NCBI RefSeq assembly: GCF_036884655.1
Contig: NC_088344.1
Span: forward strand, 37,608,501 to 37,672,500
Source of the DNA: Musa acuminata AAA Group
Lineage: Eukaryota; Streptophyta; Magnoliopsida; Zingiberales; Musaceae
Direction: 5' to 3'
Length of the DNA: 64,000 bases
Shown: positions 33,501 to 46,781 of the stretch, in pieces
How positions within the stretch are numbered: the first letter of the stretch is position 1
Layout of the letters: each line of letters opens with the position of its first letter
Translations under genes and position numbers: made by a program
The notes under the pieces: model-generated
Told to the model about the DNA's origin: nothing
Seen by the model: the letters and a program-made list of their open reading frames with translations, nothing else
Database searches by the model: none

Positions 33501-34803
33501 GTTTAGTCCTGTTGTTAAACCCACTACAATCCGGCTTATCTTGAGTCTGGCTACCACTAAAGGCTGGCAATTACGACAATTGGATGTTAATAATGTCTTT
33601 CTACAGGGATCTCTATCTGAAGATGTTTTTATGCAACAACCCCCCGGTTTTACTCATCCTCAGTATCCACAGCATGTTTGCAAACTTCGGAAAGCCATTT
33701 ATGGACTTCGTCAGGCTCCGAGAGCTTGGTACACTCAACTTAGCTCATTTTTGACTTCTGTCGGCTTTCTTAACTCCAAATCTGACACTTCGTTGTTTCT
33801 GCGACATCATCATGGAAACACAATGTATATTCTGGTATATGTGGATGATATTATTGTCACAGGCAACAATCCCGCCAGCATCCAAGCGTTCGTCAAACAG
33901 CTGGCAGCTCGATTCTCGCTTAAGGATCTCGGACCCTTGAGCTACTTTTTGGGCGTCGAAGCTACCTTCACATCTTCCGGTCTCCTTTTATCACAACGCA
34001 AGTACATTCAAGATTTGTTATTAAAGACAAACATGCAGGATGCAAATGCAGTTACAACTCCCATCTCTACTAGCGGTTCTCTCAAATTATCAGATGGAAG
34101 TCCTGCTACGGAACCCACTCAATACCGCCAAGTTGTTGGCTCTTTACAATACTTAGCTCTCACGCGTCCAGACATCTCATTTGCTGTGAACAAATTATCA
34201 CAGTTTATGCAGCAACCATCTACTCTACACTGGTCTGCGGTCAAGAGACTTCTACGATATCTTAAAGGGACTCTAAATCATGGACTCTTTTTTCGTAAAC
34301 ACTCTCCACTTCGTCTTCATGCATTTGCCGATGCTGATTGGGCGGGCAACCTTGATGATAGAACATCCACATCGGGGTATATTATCTTCCTTGGTGCTCA
34401 TCCAATCAGTTGGAGTTCTAAGAAGCAAAAGACAGTCGCCCGGTCTACAACTGAAGCGGAATACCGTGCCATTGCCGCTACCACTGCAGAACTCAATTGG
34501 ATCACGAATCTTCTCCAGGAACTCAACATCGATTCCACTCCTACAATATATTGTGATAATATTGGAGCTACCTATCTGTGCGCTAATCCGGTATTCCACT
34601 CCCGCATGAAACATATTGCTATTGACTTCCACTTTGTACGTGATCAAGTTGTCCGCCGTCAACTCCGTGTTTCTCATGTTCATACAGCTGATCAATTGGC
34701 CGACTCACTTACGAAGCCTATAGCTCGTAAGCTGTTTGCATTACATCAGTCCAAGATTGGCCTCCTTGATAGGAGCACCATCTTGCGGGGGCATGATAAG
34801 TAG
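30544..34803 (+). CDS. Copia-2 gag-pol polyprotein, intact
   Basis: One 1,419-codon frame from the ATG at 30544, preceded by an A-rich tract. Domains with approximate residues: gag 1-300; zinc knuckle CQLCDKVGHSAKVC at about 303; protease VDSGASHH at about 347; integrase HHCC 480-530; DDE core with Asp in YTDVWGP at about 541, Asp in YSDGGGEY and Glu in SAERKHRHIVE; reverse transcriptase with YVDDIIVTG at about 1098; RNase H with DADW at about 1261 and TEAEY at about 1302. Catalytic motifs look complete. The TAG stop (34801-34803) lies inside the 3' LTR, so the last codons are LTR-encoded. The product would build virus-like particles and copy and integrate the element. No separation of gag from pol is visible. 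Confidence 0.95.
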   Translation: MSSFTSSDVSVPVGTPTSCSSTGLISINAATLIPFKLSKGGNYASWRAQFSNLLFGYDLLGYVDGSFSCPPAMLNIPGDPNPVPNPAHKLWLRQDRLILQAIQASVAGSVAPLISSCVTAADAWSKLQTTLANHSRTRKLSLLSKLMETKQEGSTISDYLQLIKVIIDDLALIGHFLCDEEVVIHTLNGLDTDYKELAAAIRACDSPISFEDLYDKLTDCEMSLKRADKLPGSTVTAQVSHKSKRKNTRYSPNITQGLATTPLDSVSSMQHPSYPPSHPFSQSGDSSHHPSWRPALPSHQRRVVCQLCDKVGHSAKVCRSRLRLPTPSHWPQANLLTTPTPSQSNWIVDSGASHHITADLQNLSLHNPYGGNEDIIIGDGKGLSITHTGSTTLNSDSNTFTLDDVLCAPHIKRNLISVSQFCKHNNTSIEFFPDSFLVKDLSTGASLVQGPNKDNIYEWPSASRMTQPTVHSSVAAPVDVWHRRLGHPSPFIQQKLLSCHSLPLFKSPNSMMHCDACLSNKSHRQPFGSSSISSSKPFEIIYTDVWGPAPILSFDKFRFYVIFVDHFSKYTWIYPLSHKSDVSRVFSTFQKLVENYFQSTIKTVYSDGGGEYQALASHLSACGIQHLKSPPHTPQLVGSAERKHRHIVETGLTLLHQASMPSTFWTAAFQTAVYLINRMPTPVLQHQSPFDTLFHKPPNLRKLRVFGCLCYPWLRPYASHKLTSRSSPCVFIGYSLDHNAFRCYNLHTHKIFVSRHVIFVESNFPFQTLPYPAIRTTSLSHWSIPSDQSDEPPMSSSTSSPPDPHYITPVQHLPVSSVPTPLHSSPIDGAICSETQPSSLPPSRPSAPDVSPLDPACATDPHQTLPPNPVISNHPMTTRSKHGIFKPRQVLNLQAVMNSSSPNIEPTTFTQAQKSPHWRIAMSEEYNALLHNSTWDLIPFHPSQNIIECKWVFRIKRNPDGSVARYKARLVAKGFHQRPGVDFTETFSPVVKPTTIRLILSLATTKGWQLRQLDVNNVFLQGSLSEDVFMQQPPGFTHPQYPQHVCKLRKAIYGLRQAPRAWYTQLSSFLTSVGFLNSKSDTSLFLRHHHGNTMYILVYVDDIIVTGNNPASIQAFVKQLAARFSLKDLGPLSYFLGVEATFTSSGLLLSQRKYIQDLLLKTNMQDANAVTTPISTSGSLKLSDGSPATEPTQYRQVVGSLQYLALTRPDISFAVNKLSQFMQQPSTLHWSAVKRLLRYLKGTLNHGLFFRKHSPLRLHAFADADWAGNLDDRTSTSGYIIFLGAHPISWSSKKQKTVARSTTEAEYRAIAATTAELNWITNLLQELNIDSTPTIYCDNIGATYLCANPVFHSRMKHIAIDFHFVRDQVVRRQLRVSHVHTADQLADSLTKPIARKLFALHQSKIGLLDRSTILRGHDK

Positions 34804-34965
34804 ATGAGATTTCCCTAACTGTTGAGGAAATCTCTCTACTCTGTTGAGGGAAATCCTCTAACCCGTTGAGGAAACTTCTCCTTCTAACCTGTATATAAAG
34901 ACGGAGGATATGTCAATAACATTTAACTTCTTCTTCTACAACTCATTTATCTCTTTATTTTAACA
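34794..34965 (+). repeat. Copia-2 3' LTR
   Basis: Starts TGATAAGTAGATG after the purine tract GCGGGGGCA and ends TTTTAACA, followed by the AGATT duplication. It contains TATATAAAG. Confidence 0.9.
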
Positions 34966-34970
34966 AGATT

Positions 34971-36700
34971 TAGGGTAGAACTCATATAAGTTTCTTTTTA
35001 ATAATTAATGAAATATTATTCTAGTCTTTTGACAAATCGATCGATCAGTTCAAAATGATTATCTATTTTCTTTTTTATTTATCCTAAAAATCTTATCATA
35101 TTTATTAGCATTAATGGTAGCATGAATCATAACTTACATTGCAATTAGGGATGTAGTACGAAACCATGAGTTCATTGTCTAGATGGGGTGGATGAGACTG
35201 CAATAGTCGTAAGCAACATCTAGAAGCAAGTTCACATGGTTAGACTTGTTCTAAAGTAACGATATTTGTTTGCATCGATCCGTGCCTTATATCATGGGAG
35301 TACCATTTTGAGAATCTATCAATGGATTATTGATAAAGTGAAGAAACAAATGTCATATCTTTCTAATATATGTATAATAATAAAAAAATATGACTCCATT
35401 AATATATAACACCGTGATTATTCTAGATACATCGAGATGTGTCATGTCATGTCATGTCGATAAAATTGAGTATATACTCATGATTTCATCACATAATTAT
35501 ATAAATAAATAAATATATAATTAAAAATTTTGATTGGACGGTAGAGGAATATATGACATCATTATTCTTCTATAGATAGATCATGATATATTGTGTCGGT
35601 ATCGATAAAATTAAGTTTTTACTATGTATTTCATCATCAAGGTACGGAGAACATTAATTAGTTTAACTTTCGATATCAAAAAATAATAAATATTATTTCT
35701 CCTATTATATATTGATTCTATCGTTATCCTAGGCTTATTAGATGACATATCTTATGAGGGGGTATTATATAATCGTCAAGTTTTTTATTATAATGTTACT
35801 TGACTTTTTCTAACTCATCATCGAATCGATTATAATATATAAGAGGCTTAGTGAGGGTACTCTTCGTGAACGAAGAAGGGAAAAGGACCTACGTAGATTC
35901 TTGTAATCAAATATAGTGCTTGCACAAAGGATCCGAGCCTCTCTCTCTCTTAGTGAGGGTACTCTTCATGAACGAAGAACCCCTTTCATTCATGAGAAGG
36001 GAACAACAACTCATAAAGAGAGTGAATAGGATGCATAGCTCAAAAAGGCACCTGATGATAACCTCTGATCTAAGCATCAAAGCTCAAAAGGTGCTATGTG
36101 ATAGATAGTCTCTGACTTAAAAGATTTCCAATCAACTATCGATGCCCTCTTTCTATTTGTCTCGTAGATGAATCTTATCATTCAAGCTCAAGAACGGGAT
36201 GATCGAACATGATCGGAATCCCTCACACAGTGCACAGGCCATGACTAGAACACAATTATATCAATAATCAACAACATACATACATACATTCGTACGTATG
36301 GTCGACTCTATAACACGTCATAATTCATATAAATTATTGTCATCTTCTATAGTTTGCCAAATTACATTGATAAAAATTAATCTTTTATATATTACCTGAA
36401 GGACAAAGAACACGATTATTTCCAGCCACATCATATATCTTCGTAACTTCTCACCGACACTTAATTCACACAACTCTGTAACTATTTGAATACATTGATT
36501 AGATTTCACTATAGCCCAAGGAAATGAGACTCCTATTAAAATATTATATATATATATATATATATATAATCCACGTAATATTATTTCAATAAATAATGTA
36601 AATATTACGACATTAATTATCCAACGGAGCAGACATCTATCTCCCACTGATCTCCACAATCCTTCTATCGACTACTTTTAGTAGGTGACGGAACCTGTCT
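34971..36700. other. Intergenic, AT-rich
   Basis: No gene seen. A TA microsatellite lies at about 36544-36568. Confidence 0.6.
35847..35980. repeat. Direct repeat containing a palindrome
   Basis: CTTAGTGAGGGTACTCTTC, continuing GTGAACGAAGAA, occurs near 35847 and again near 35949 with one change. Copy 1 contains CTTCGT-GA-ACGAAG, an inverted repeat. Confidence 0.75.
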
Positions 36701-36762
36701 GTTCCTATCGTGATCACAACATTGGGTTCTCTTTCTTGGATTGATACTGATGTGAGACCGAC

Positions 36763-36772
36763 CACACGCACG
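36763..36772 (-). promoter_or_regulatory. Overlapping BR-response-element-like sites upstream of CYP90B
   Basis: CACACGCACG contains CACACG and CGCACG, which on the minus strand read CGTGTG and CGTGCG. Both fit the CGTG(T/C)G element bound by BZR1-type repressors. They lie about 270 bp before the ATG. Feedback repression of DWF4 by brassinosteroid is known; that these copies act in it is inference. Confidence 0.35.
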
Positions 36773-36956
36773 TCTCTTCCCACTGGGAGCCCTCCTCCCA
36801 ACATCAAATAATCTTTAAAGTTTAAGCTATGCATACATGTAAAATGTTCCTTAGACAATTCAACTCATTCGTGTCATGGCCTATCTCAAGCAGAGAAAAA
36901 GCCACTTGATACTTTCTCCATGTGAAACGGCAACCCATCTTTTCCACAAACTATAG

Positions 36957-39817
<2,861 letters not shown>

Positions 39818-39829
39818 CATCTCAAGAGT

Positions 39830-40600
39830 CTTCTGTTTACATTTGAATACACGTACGAAGGAGCAGTAGTTATATATACGTGTGTGTATGTTCAAGCTCT
39901 GAATAAGGTTAATTGGTCACTTGGGTGCATAGTACAGATATAGGCAAATTGGTGGAGCAAGTTATTCAAGTTTTGAGAATTTAACATGATGAACAAATAT
40001 TCCACCTTTTAGTCGTAGTCTCTAAACTTAGAGACGTTCATATCATAATAATACCATAAGAGATGCTTGGATGCTAACCACGTCATCATACTCATGCAGT
40101 CAAGTTAGTCTGCTCTTGACAAGAATGACATATAAACCAGCCATCGAGATCCTGACACCATTAACATCTCGATGGGAAACGTGGCCTTTGATGCTTGCAT
40201 TGCCAACATGACCTTGATTTATGAGCAACTTCTTTTATCCGTATTAGGGAAAAGGAAAGTGATGACGTTGCCAACTCATCCTTTTCAAAATTGTCACCTA
40301 AGCAATAACATGAGCGGAGAAGCTCACACCCATCTTCTTCCCTGGTCGTCGACAGAGCACCGACCCATCCAACTCTACCCATCTCAGTCTCTCAAAAAGC
40401 TGACAAACGAGGCTCATCTCTTCTTTCCTCTTTGTTAGAAACGTCCATTACGAGAAATCTGACATCTCTTACCGATCACAGTTCTAGAAAGACTCATACG
40501 ACCGATGACAGAGAGCATTAATCCCCCGACAACGTGATTCGTTTTTTCTTTTTGATCGATTGACGCGAGGGACCACTCTGTTTATCCCGAACGGATTCAA
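39830..40600. other. CYP90B 3' flank, no gene seen
   Basis: 3' UTR and spacer. No coding exon or repeat pair is recognised. Confidence 0.5.
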
Positions 40601-41070
40601 AATCCTAAGAAACAGTACCTTCATGATCGTTATTTTCTAACGCCACCCACAAAAGAAGCGTGCTCATCAGCCATCGACGTTAACGAGCTCTTGAGGACGT
40701 AAGAGGCACTCTAACCCATCAGCCATCGACATTAACGAGCTCATGAGGATATAAGAGTCACTCTAACCCATCATTGACTTTAGTTGTTCAGGTATAAAAG
40801 TTAATCCCCAAAATCTAAAAAGAAAGAGAACCAAACTAACCACTACTAAACTCCACGGAACTCTTTCCACACTTCGTTACTAAGGCATCGGAGGGGTCGG
40901 GTCGATAGTATCCCCTCGACTCTGACTGCTTATACAAGGACCTCGAAAAGGCTAAGGTGCACCTTGGGATGACACCAAATCTTCTTCAGCAAGTAAATAA
41001 CACCTTGAAATTACGCCAACTTAGTCTACTTCCCACTGGATCGTCCCTATTGACCCCCGTGGGTCCCTTA
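40600..41070 (+). mobile_element. Probable Gypsy LTR remnant
   Basis: A TATA-like GGTATAAAAG near 40790 is followed by GGCATCGGAGGGGTCGGGTC. This resembles the R/U5 part of the solo LTR at 10659-11268 (GATCGTCGGAGGGGTTGGGC). Borders and TSD are not visible. Confidence 0.45.
40665..40768. repeat. 52-bp tandem duplication
   Basis: 40665-40716 and 40717-40768 both begin CATCAGCCATCGAC and end CACTCTAACC, with a few substitutions. It lies just upstream of the TATA-like motif of the LTR remnant. Confidence 0.9.
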
Positions 41071-41519
41071 GATGGATTTGTACTTTCGGGATGAAATTGA
41101 GTCATGCTAACTTTGCGGTCAATAACATCAACGTAATAATATTTTGGCATTAGAAGGGGGACCCAAATGTTATAAGAACGTCCATCTACGAACCCTCTCA
41201 ATGAGCGTTCCAGTGAGGAAATGCCACCCCCAACACAACTCCTTCGAGCAAGGAAGGCAACTGCCCCCCTTCCTACATGTGGAAGCCTCCACCTCAACGT
41301 AAACTTTGAGATGCTACTAGCACCTATTCAATGACCCTGACCTTTACTCGTTGGAGTCAAGAGCAAGGCATCTACTCGTCCCTTCCGATGCCTTTTTAGT
41401 CTCAATCATCAAGTATAGAATCTCATCGGAATGATATATGCAACCATCCCTCGCCTACCCCAACTAGCCCAACAGGCGACCCCTATGTTGTGATCGATGG
41501 TCCAACCCTCGTTTGCTCT

Positions 41520-41931
41520 CATTGGAAAATCTGGTTAAAGTATTATATACACAGCGAAAGATCAGAAAATAAAAAACTCAAAATTTTCAAAGAAAAATAT
41601 TTTGTTGTCGTGCAACGATTTGTTTGTGAGAAATCATAAAACCAAAAAATTTATGTATATAATGTGAGATGTGTTACCTAGGGAGATCATATATCCTTGA
41701 AAGATCTTCAATCTATAAGAGAGGATGAAAGATGTCAACTATCATCATCTCTAGCAGTGATCTACATAACAGATATGGCGACAATGGTCCTCAAATCACA
41801 ACATGATCTTTCTCTACACATGCACCACAAAATTGTGCTATCTTTAAGAAAGGGTTGACTCTTTTTGCTATCTAAATGCCCCAAGCATGGGTTGTTAGTT
41901 GAGGGGAACATGTGGGACACCTATGACTAGC
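41520..41931 (-). mobile_element. Internally deleted Copia-1-family LTR, inverted
   Basis: On the minus strand this begins GCTAGTCATAGGTGTCCC (the LTR start) at about 41931. It then reaches the LTR end region, with AGATCACTGCTAGAG, GATATATGATCTCCCTAGG and a final CCAAT at 41520. At about 412 bp against 1,495 bp, most of U3 is missing. Confidence 0.7.
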
Positions 41932-41937
41932 CTATGC

Positions 41938-43580
41938 TGCTAGTCATATGTGCCCTACAAGCCAATCACATGAGTGATGACACACGTGACACAATACATA
42001 TTCTTTTTACTTATTATTTGTTTGATATATTTTATTTTATATTATATGTTGCATATATTGTGATGTTCATAGATCTATACAATGAGAATCGGATCATGAC
42101 GAGATCACGATAATAAGATTAATTTACCTTTAAACACAGACCATAAATAATCTCGATCATAGGTTTCTCGAAAGGGACATCGAGATAACTGGACAGACTA
42201 GTGTATTGTATACCCGTCCATATTATGGAGGCGGTTGATCTCATAGCTATTCATGTGGAGACACTAGGGATACAGTGCATATGCTCATTGGAGAATGAGT
42301 TCACTGATCGATCCGCTCACGAAATATTGGATGGTTGATAATAACTCATTATTAGACAATGATTTTATCGTCCCAATGGAGTATCCAGTCCTTAGACTTG
42401 AGACACCAAGGATGTCATGTATGAGTACTCTACTCTTTGATACCAGACTTATAGATTTGGAAGTTTCAAATCTAACACAACCAATCATCGGAATTGATAG
42501 CCAACCTTATAAGGGCAATTGAGTATCGATAGAGGATTATCCGCTCTTGATATCATTAGAGTGTTTTTGCTTAGGCAAATCTCTGACCATGGTTATTCGG
42601 ATTGAGAGAGAAAGAGTTCTCGAGGAGGATTCGATTAAAGCGAGACTCAAGTATATTTTGTTTGGGCTTAACGACATCATGCTCGATATATGGTCTTTGG
42701 GATATTAGATTGATGAGGGACTTTAGATACATGATAACTAAGGACAGACATGTCAAATGGATTGGATTCCCCTGCATCATTTAGGGACTACGACATAATG
42801 GCATAGTACATCCGTAGTCGATAAGTCGAGTGAATTATTATGGAGATAATAATTCACTGAGCGAGAATAAGTTTTAACAGGTATGACTCACAACCAGCTT
42901 GATATTGGGCTTAAAGGGTCACACACATATGATAGGTGTTGCAATGAGTAGAGGTGCATATATGAGATATTCACTAGAGCCTCTGAATTATTGGATCTTG
43001 TGGATAAGATCCAATAAGAGCTAATGAGAGATTATTGGATAGAGATTCATTAATCCGAGAGACATGAGTAGTTTGACAACGATCCTGTACCCAACAGGAC
43101 AAAATCCATTATGGTTAAGTTGATAGGGACCTCTATAAATATGAGGAAACAAAAAGGGTATAGGATATACCCTTTTTAGCTGCCACCTCCTACACTCCTC
43201 TCTCTCTCTTATCCTCAAGCAACAGCCTTAGTTTAGAGTGTGTGGACAATAAGAACCATCGTCCCCTCCTTGAGAGCGTGGTGTGCATGAAAAGAAGGAT
43301 TGTGTAGCAATTTGAGGAGCATCTTCACAGCATCTGCCATACATATCACTACTAGAGAGGAGGACAATTGACCTTCTTCATCCTCTCCTATAGATATGTA
43401 GGTTTTCAAGGACATACGATCTCCCTAGGCAACACATCTTTCATATACACAGTTTTTCGGTCTTGCATTATTTTCGCGCACCAATCTTCGCACGACGATG
43501 AGAAACTATTTTCTATGAGAAATATAGGATTTTTTTTTTCTTCTGCTACATATATGATGTTGCTCTAGGTTTCCCAACAA
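41938..43580 (+). mobile_element. Old Copia-1-family LTR, full length
   Basis: Starts TGCTAGTCATATGTGCCC, ends TTTCCCAACA, and aligns along the whole Copia-1 LTR (1,643 bp against 1,495 bp) with many substitutions. The TATA box (CTCTATAAATATG) and the U3 hairpin (42828-42858) are kept. Confidence 0.9.
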
Positions 43581-43829
43581 TAGTATCAAAGTCATGTTAC
43601 TCGTGCGAAAGATTGATTTTTAAATTATGTGTGTTGTGTTGAATCACGTAGAATTATTTTTGTATGATTGCTCCAATTTTTTTATCATAGTTTTCAAATC
43701 TAGACTACACCTATTTTCTCTATTAAAAGTTGTTTTAAAGAGAGCTTTTGACATCAAAATTGTTAACGTAAAAGGGGGAGAAAGGGCGACAACTATTGCT
43801 GCCCTATAGATTTGTTGAAGGCTACTTAC
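43581..43829 (+). mobile_element. Leader remnant following the old LTR
   Basis: A degenerate primer site (TAGTATCAAAGT at 43582) is followed by sequence aligning with the first ~140 bp of the Copia-1 leader, for example GACATCAAAATTGTTAACG against GATGTCAAAATCGTTGACG. So this is more than a solo LTR. Gag-pol is absent. Confidence 0.8.
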
Positions 43830-44200
43830 TGTTGGGAAATCTAGGGTGACATCACATGTGCATCGAAAGAATAGAAAAAAAAATATCCCATATTTCCACA
43901 GGAAAAATTAGTATCTTATCATCGTGCAAAAATTGGTGCTAAAAAACCTACGAAACCGAAAAACTTCACGTATAAGAAGATTGTGTTACCTAGGGAGATC
44001 GTATATCCCTGAATTCTTATAGATATGTGAGAGAGAATAAAGGAGGTCAATTGTCCTCCTCTCTACTAGTGATCCATACTGTAGGGGCTTCGAAAACGCT
44101 TCTCAAATCATTACACAATCTTCCTCATTATGTGCACCATGTAATCAAGAAGGGGCGACCTTTCTTGCTATATATATGCCCCAAATAGGGTTTAGGGTTA
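43830..44200 (-). mobile_element. Second inverted LTR fragment of the same family
   Basis: TGTTGGGAAATCTAGGG, read on the plus strand, is the complement of the LTR end. The match continues through GTGTTACCTAGGGAGATCG to a region near 44200 that resembles the TATA/leader side. The U3 is absent. Confidence 0.75.
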
Positions 44201-45976
44201 ATCTTCTATGCTAACTCCCTTCATACAACTAGGGAACTTCAGTAAGTTATACATAAGTTGCTTCGCTCCTCGATTTGCATTGAATTGATGGTCATTCTTG
44301 CATCCACCATTCTACAAGCTAGCCCTTCGTTGAGTCCAATCTTTATATCGGCTTCAAGTGTTCCATTATTTATTATTGTCTTAAGTTGCTTACTCATTTG
44401 ATCTCGTAATACGTCCACCAACACATTACCTTATGCGAGATTATGTAATGACTCCTCACCACTCGCTCGATCCGTTGAGTTTTATGGAGTTATTATTTTG
44501 AGGTACTCCTCAACATGTGCGGTCTGTTGCACATGATTTTTCCTTTTGAGCATGAAAACTCATCCTTCCTGGATATTTGTTTCATTAGAGCAACTTCTCT
44601 TTGTACATCTTTACCTATAAAAGTTTCATAGACCACCATCCTCTTAGACTACTTTGTCTTGCCGAATAAACTATGGATTATTTTACCCTCACAAACGCAC
44701 TTGCTAGCTTATGACTCTTCACCAATACAATCCCAACTACACCCCTAAGGACTAACAACATGTTAAATTTGCTGCATACTTTAACCTCCTTCAAATGTAT
44801 CCTTTTCATGCCGAAGAGAATGTTTTAATGCTCCATGACACGAAGTTTCAATCCCCGTGGGATGACCACGAATATTTCATCGTCCGTATATAAACCCTTA
44901 TATAGTTACTGAATCATTCGAGTTAGCAATTCCCCTTTTATGAGCTTTACACAACTATTTTGATTGCTGAGTAACCCATCTCATTTTGCACGGTCTCATC
45001 CTTTACCAAGCGTCCCACTTGTCATGAGCACTATCAAGTTTGGTTACCAACGTTGAGTCGTAGCTTGAACTCAGCCATCTCAACCTTTGTACACTATGTA
45101 TTCTTCTAAGCTTGCTTATCCTTATGGTATCTCTCGCGCGAAGGGTTGATCATTATTTTGAATGTCAATCTTAGATGTCCGCTCCTCCGAGTGACCCTTT
45201 CCTTATATCTCCATGCTTATTTCTCCCAAACGATCATACGTGCTGACTGCCCTTAACATAATCCAATTAGGTTTCACATGTTTGCATATTAAGTGTTTCT
45301 ATGTGTGCTTGTCCCTCTCTGATACCAAATGTCACAAATTTAATTAGTTTTGCCTAAGTTGTGCGGCACTTTTATGTGTCCGTCCGTAAAATCAATCACT
45401 TCGAAACCTCCTATAGGTTTTTAGGACTTACAAAAGAGAAAATGAGTTAGAAAAAGTATTTCACTCAAAATCTACGATCAATCATTTTAGCAAACACTTT
45501 ATAGTCAATACAAATTATAATCATAGACCTCGTAAGCTTTGAACGATCACAATTAATAATTTTAGCTCTGAAAAATATAAATTATAGTCAATGCAAATCC
45601 AAAATAGTTCACTACAAACTAAAATATCCACAAATACCTACGTGACATGCCCACATGACATAATCTTCATTTACAAATCTAAACCGAGCATCAAAATAAA
45701 TCAAAACAAGACTACACCAATCCTCTCCATACTGTATAAAATATGAATATAATTTTTATTGTAAAATATGAACATAAGTATTACAATAAATATCTTTTTT
45801 CCGTCACATGAAGATGATTTTGCTGAAAAAAAGATAAAAATTAAAATATCACTCAGATGACCCGCGACTTCGATAGGACCGTCCCTCATCCCGAACCGAC
45901 TTCTTTTATCCGTGTCTTTAAAATTACAAAAAAAGGGAAGAAGAGCGACAAGTTAAGCAAACTCCTGCTTGCTTTT
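44201..45976 (-). mobile_element. Degenerate LTR-retroelement relic (tentative)
   Basis: At 45317-45327 the minus strand carries TGGTATCAGAG, an iMet-type primer site, right after TGTGACATT, which looks like an LTR end. The DNA to its left would be its internal region but holds only short stop-filled frames. No domain can be named. Confidence 0.35.
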
Positions 45977-46613
45977 TGTTAGTGCAAACACCCTTGAGCC
46001 GTGGCCTCAGGGTCGACGCGGCTTGGTCCGAATCACGTGGTCGGGGGATCTCTCGGTGGCGTGTCCTGCCGCGATCGGGAGCCCTCGGGGAAGGCGCCGT
46101 CGGCTGGCGGGGGCGTCGTCTTGGCACCTGCACGAAGGTCGGGTCGGTAATTCGGCCCGACCTCTCCGACGATCAAGTTAGCAACGATGTGGAGAGGATT
46201 TTGGAAGAAGAGAGACAACAGTGTTCTCCTAGTCTTTTTTTGTCCCCCCTTGTTTATTTGGAACTCGGGTGTATTTATAGGTGGGCCTGGGTGTTATCTG
46301 ACGTCACTGTTTGTAGGGGCAGGTGAATACTTCACGTGGCGTCTGACACGGCCATTGGGGCTGCGTGGGAGGCCGAGCTGCTGCAGGGTATGGCGCGTCT
46401 CGGTCGACGTGTTCCCTAGCCTTGGCCGAGCCCAAAGGGCGAAGAGCCGGGCTCGTCGGCTGAGGGGTGGTGGCGTTGTTGTGACGGACAGGGTCCAGTC
46501 GAGGCGTTAATGCGCCTGGGTCGGCGTCCCAGGGTTTCGTTGACCGGGGCATGAGGCGTTGGTTCAGGGTGGCTGGAGTCATTCGCATCCTATCGCCATT
46601 ATTGCCCTCATCA
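45977..46613 (-). repeat. Gypsy 3' LTR
   Basis: On the plus strand it reads TGTTAGTGCAAACACCC to CCCTCATCA. A TATA-like box (CCTATAAATAC on the minus strand) lies near 46270. Confidence 0.95.
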
Positions 46614-46625
46614 TATTCCCCCCCG
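46614..46625 (-). other. Gypsy polypurine tract
   Basis: The minus strand reads CCGGGGGGAATA directly before the 3' LTR. Confidence 0.85.
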
Positions 46626-46781
46626 GAAAGAAGCTATGCGTCGGCAGTCGTAGCGAGAGTTCGAGGCATGGCTTGTGTTTTAGAGTTGGTCGGTTGCGGA
46701 GACACGGACCCTGGGGGTGCGGAAGGGGGTGTCGTCCCGAGTGGCACAAGGCTAAGGAACCGAGAAGGGGCCAAGTGTGAC

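Larger units (their letters stand above)
29264..34965 (+). mobile_element. Copia retrotransposon 'Copia-2' with intact gag-pol
   Basis: A 5.7 kb element with TSD AGATT (29259-29263 and 34966-34970). The 3' LTR is 34794-34965 (172 bp). The first ~140 bp of the 5' LTR match it with one substitution, but the two ends then diverge. Short LTRs and the gag style (KLSKGGNYASWRAQF) point to the Ale/Retrofit branch, an inference. The single uninterrupted 1,419-codon frame suggests recent or current competence for protein production. Confidence 0.93.
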
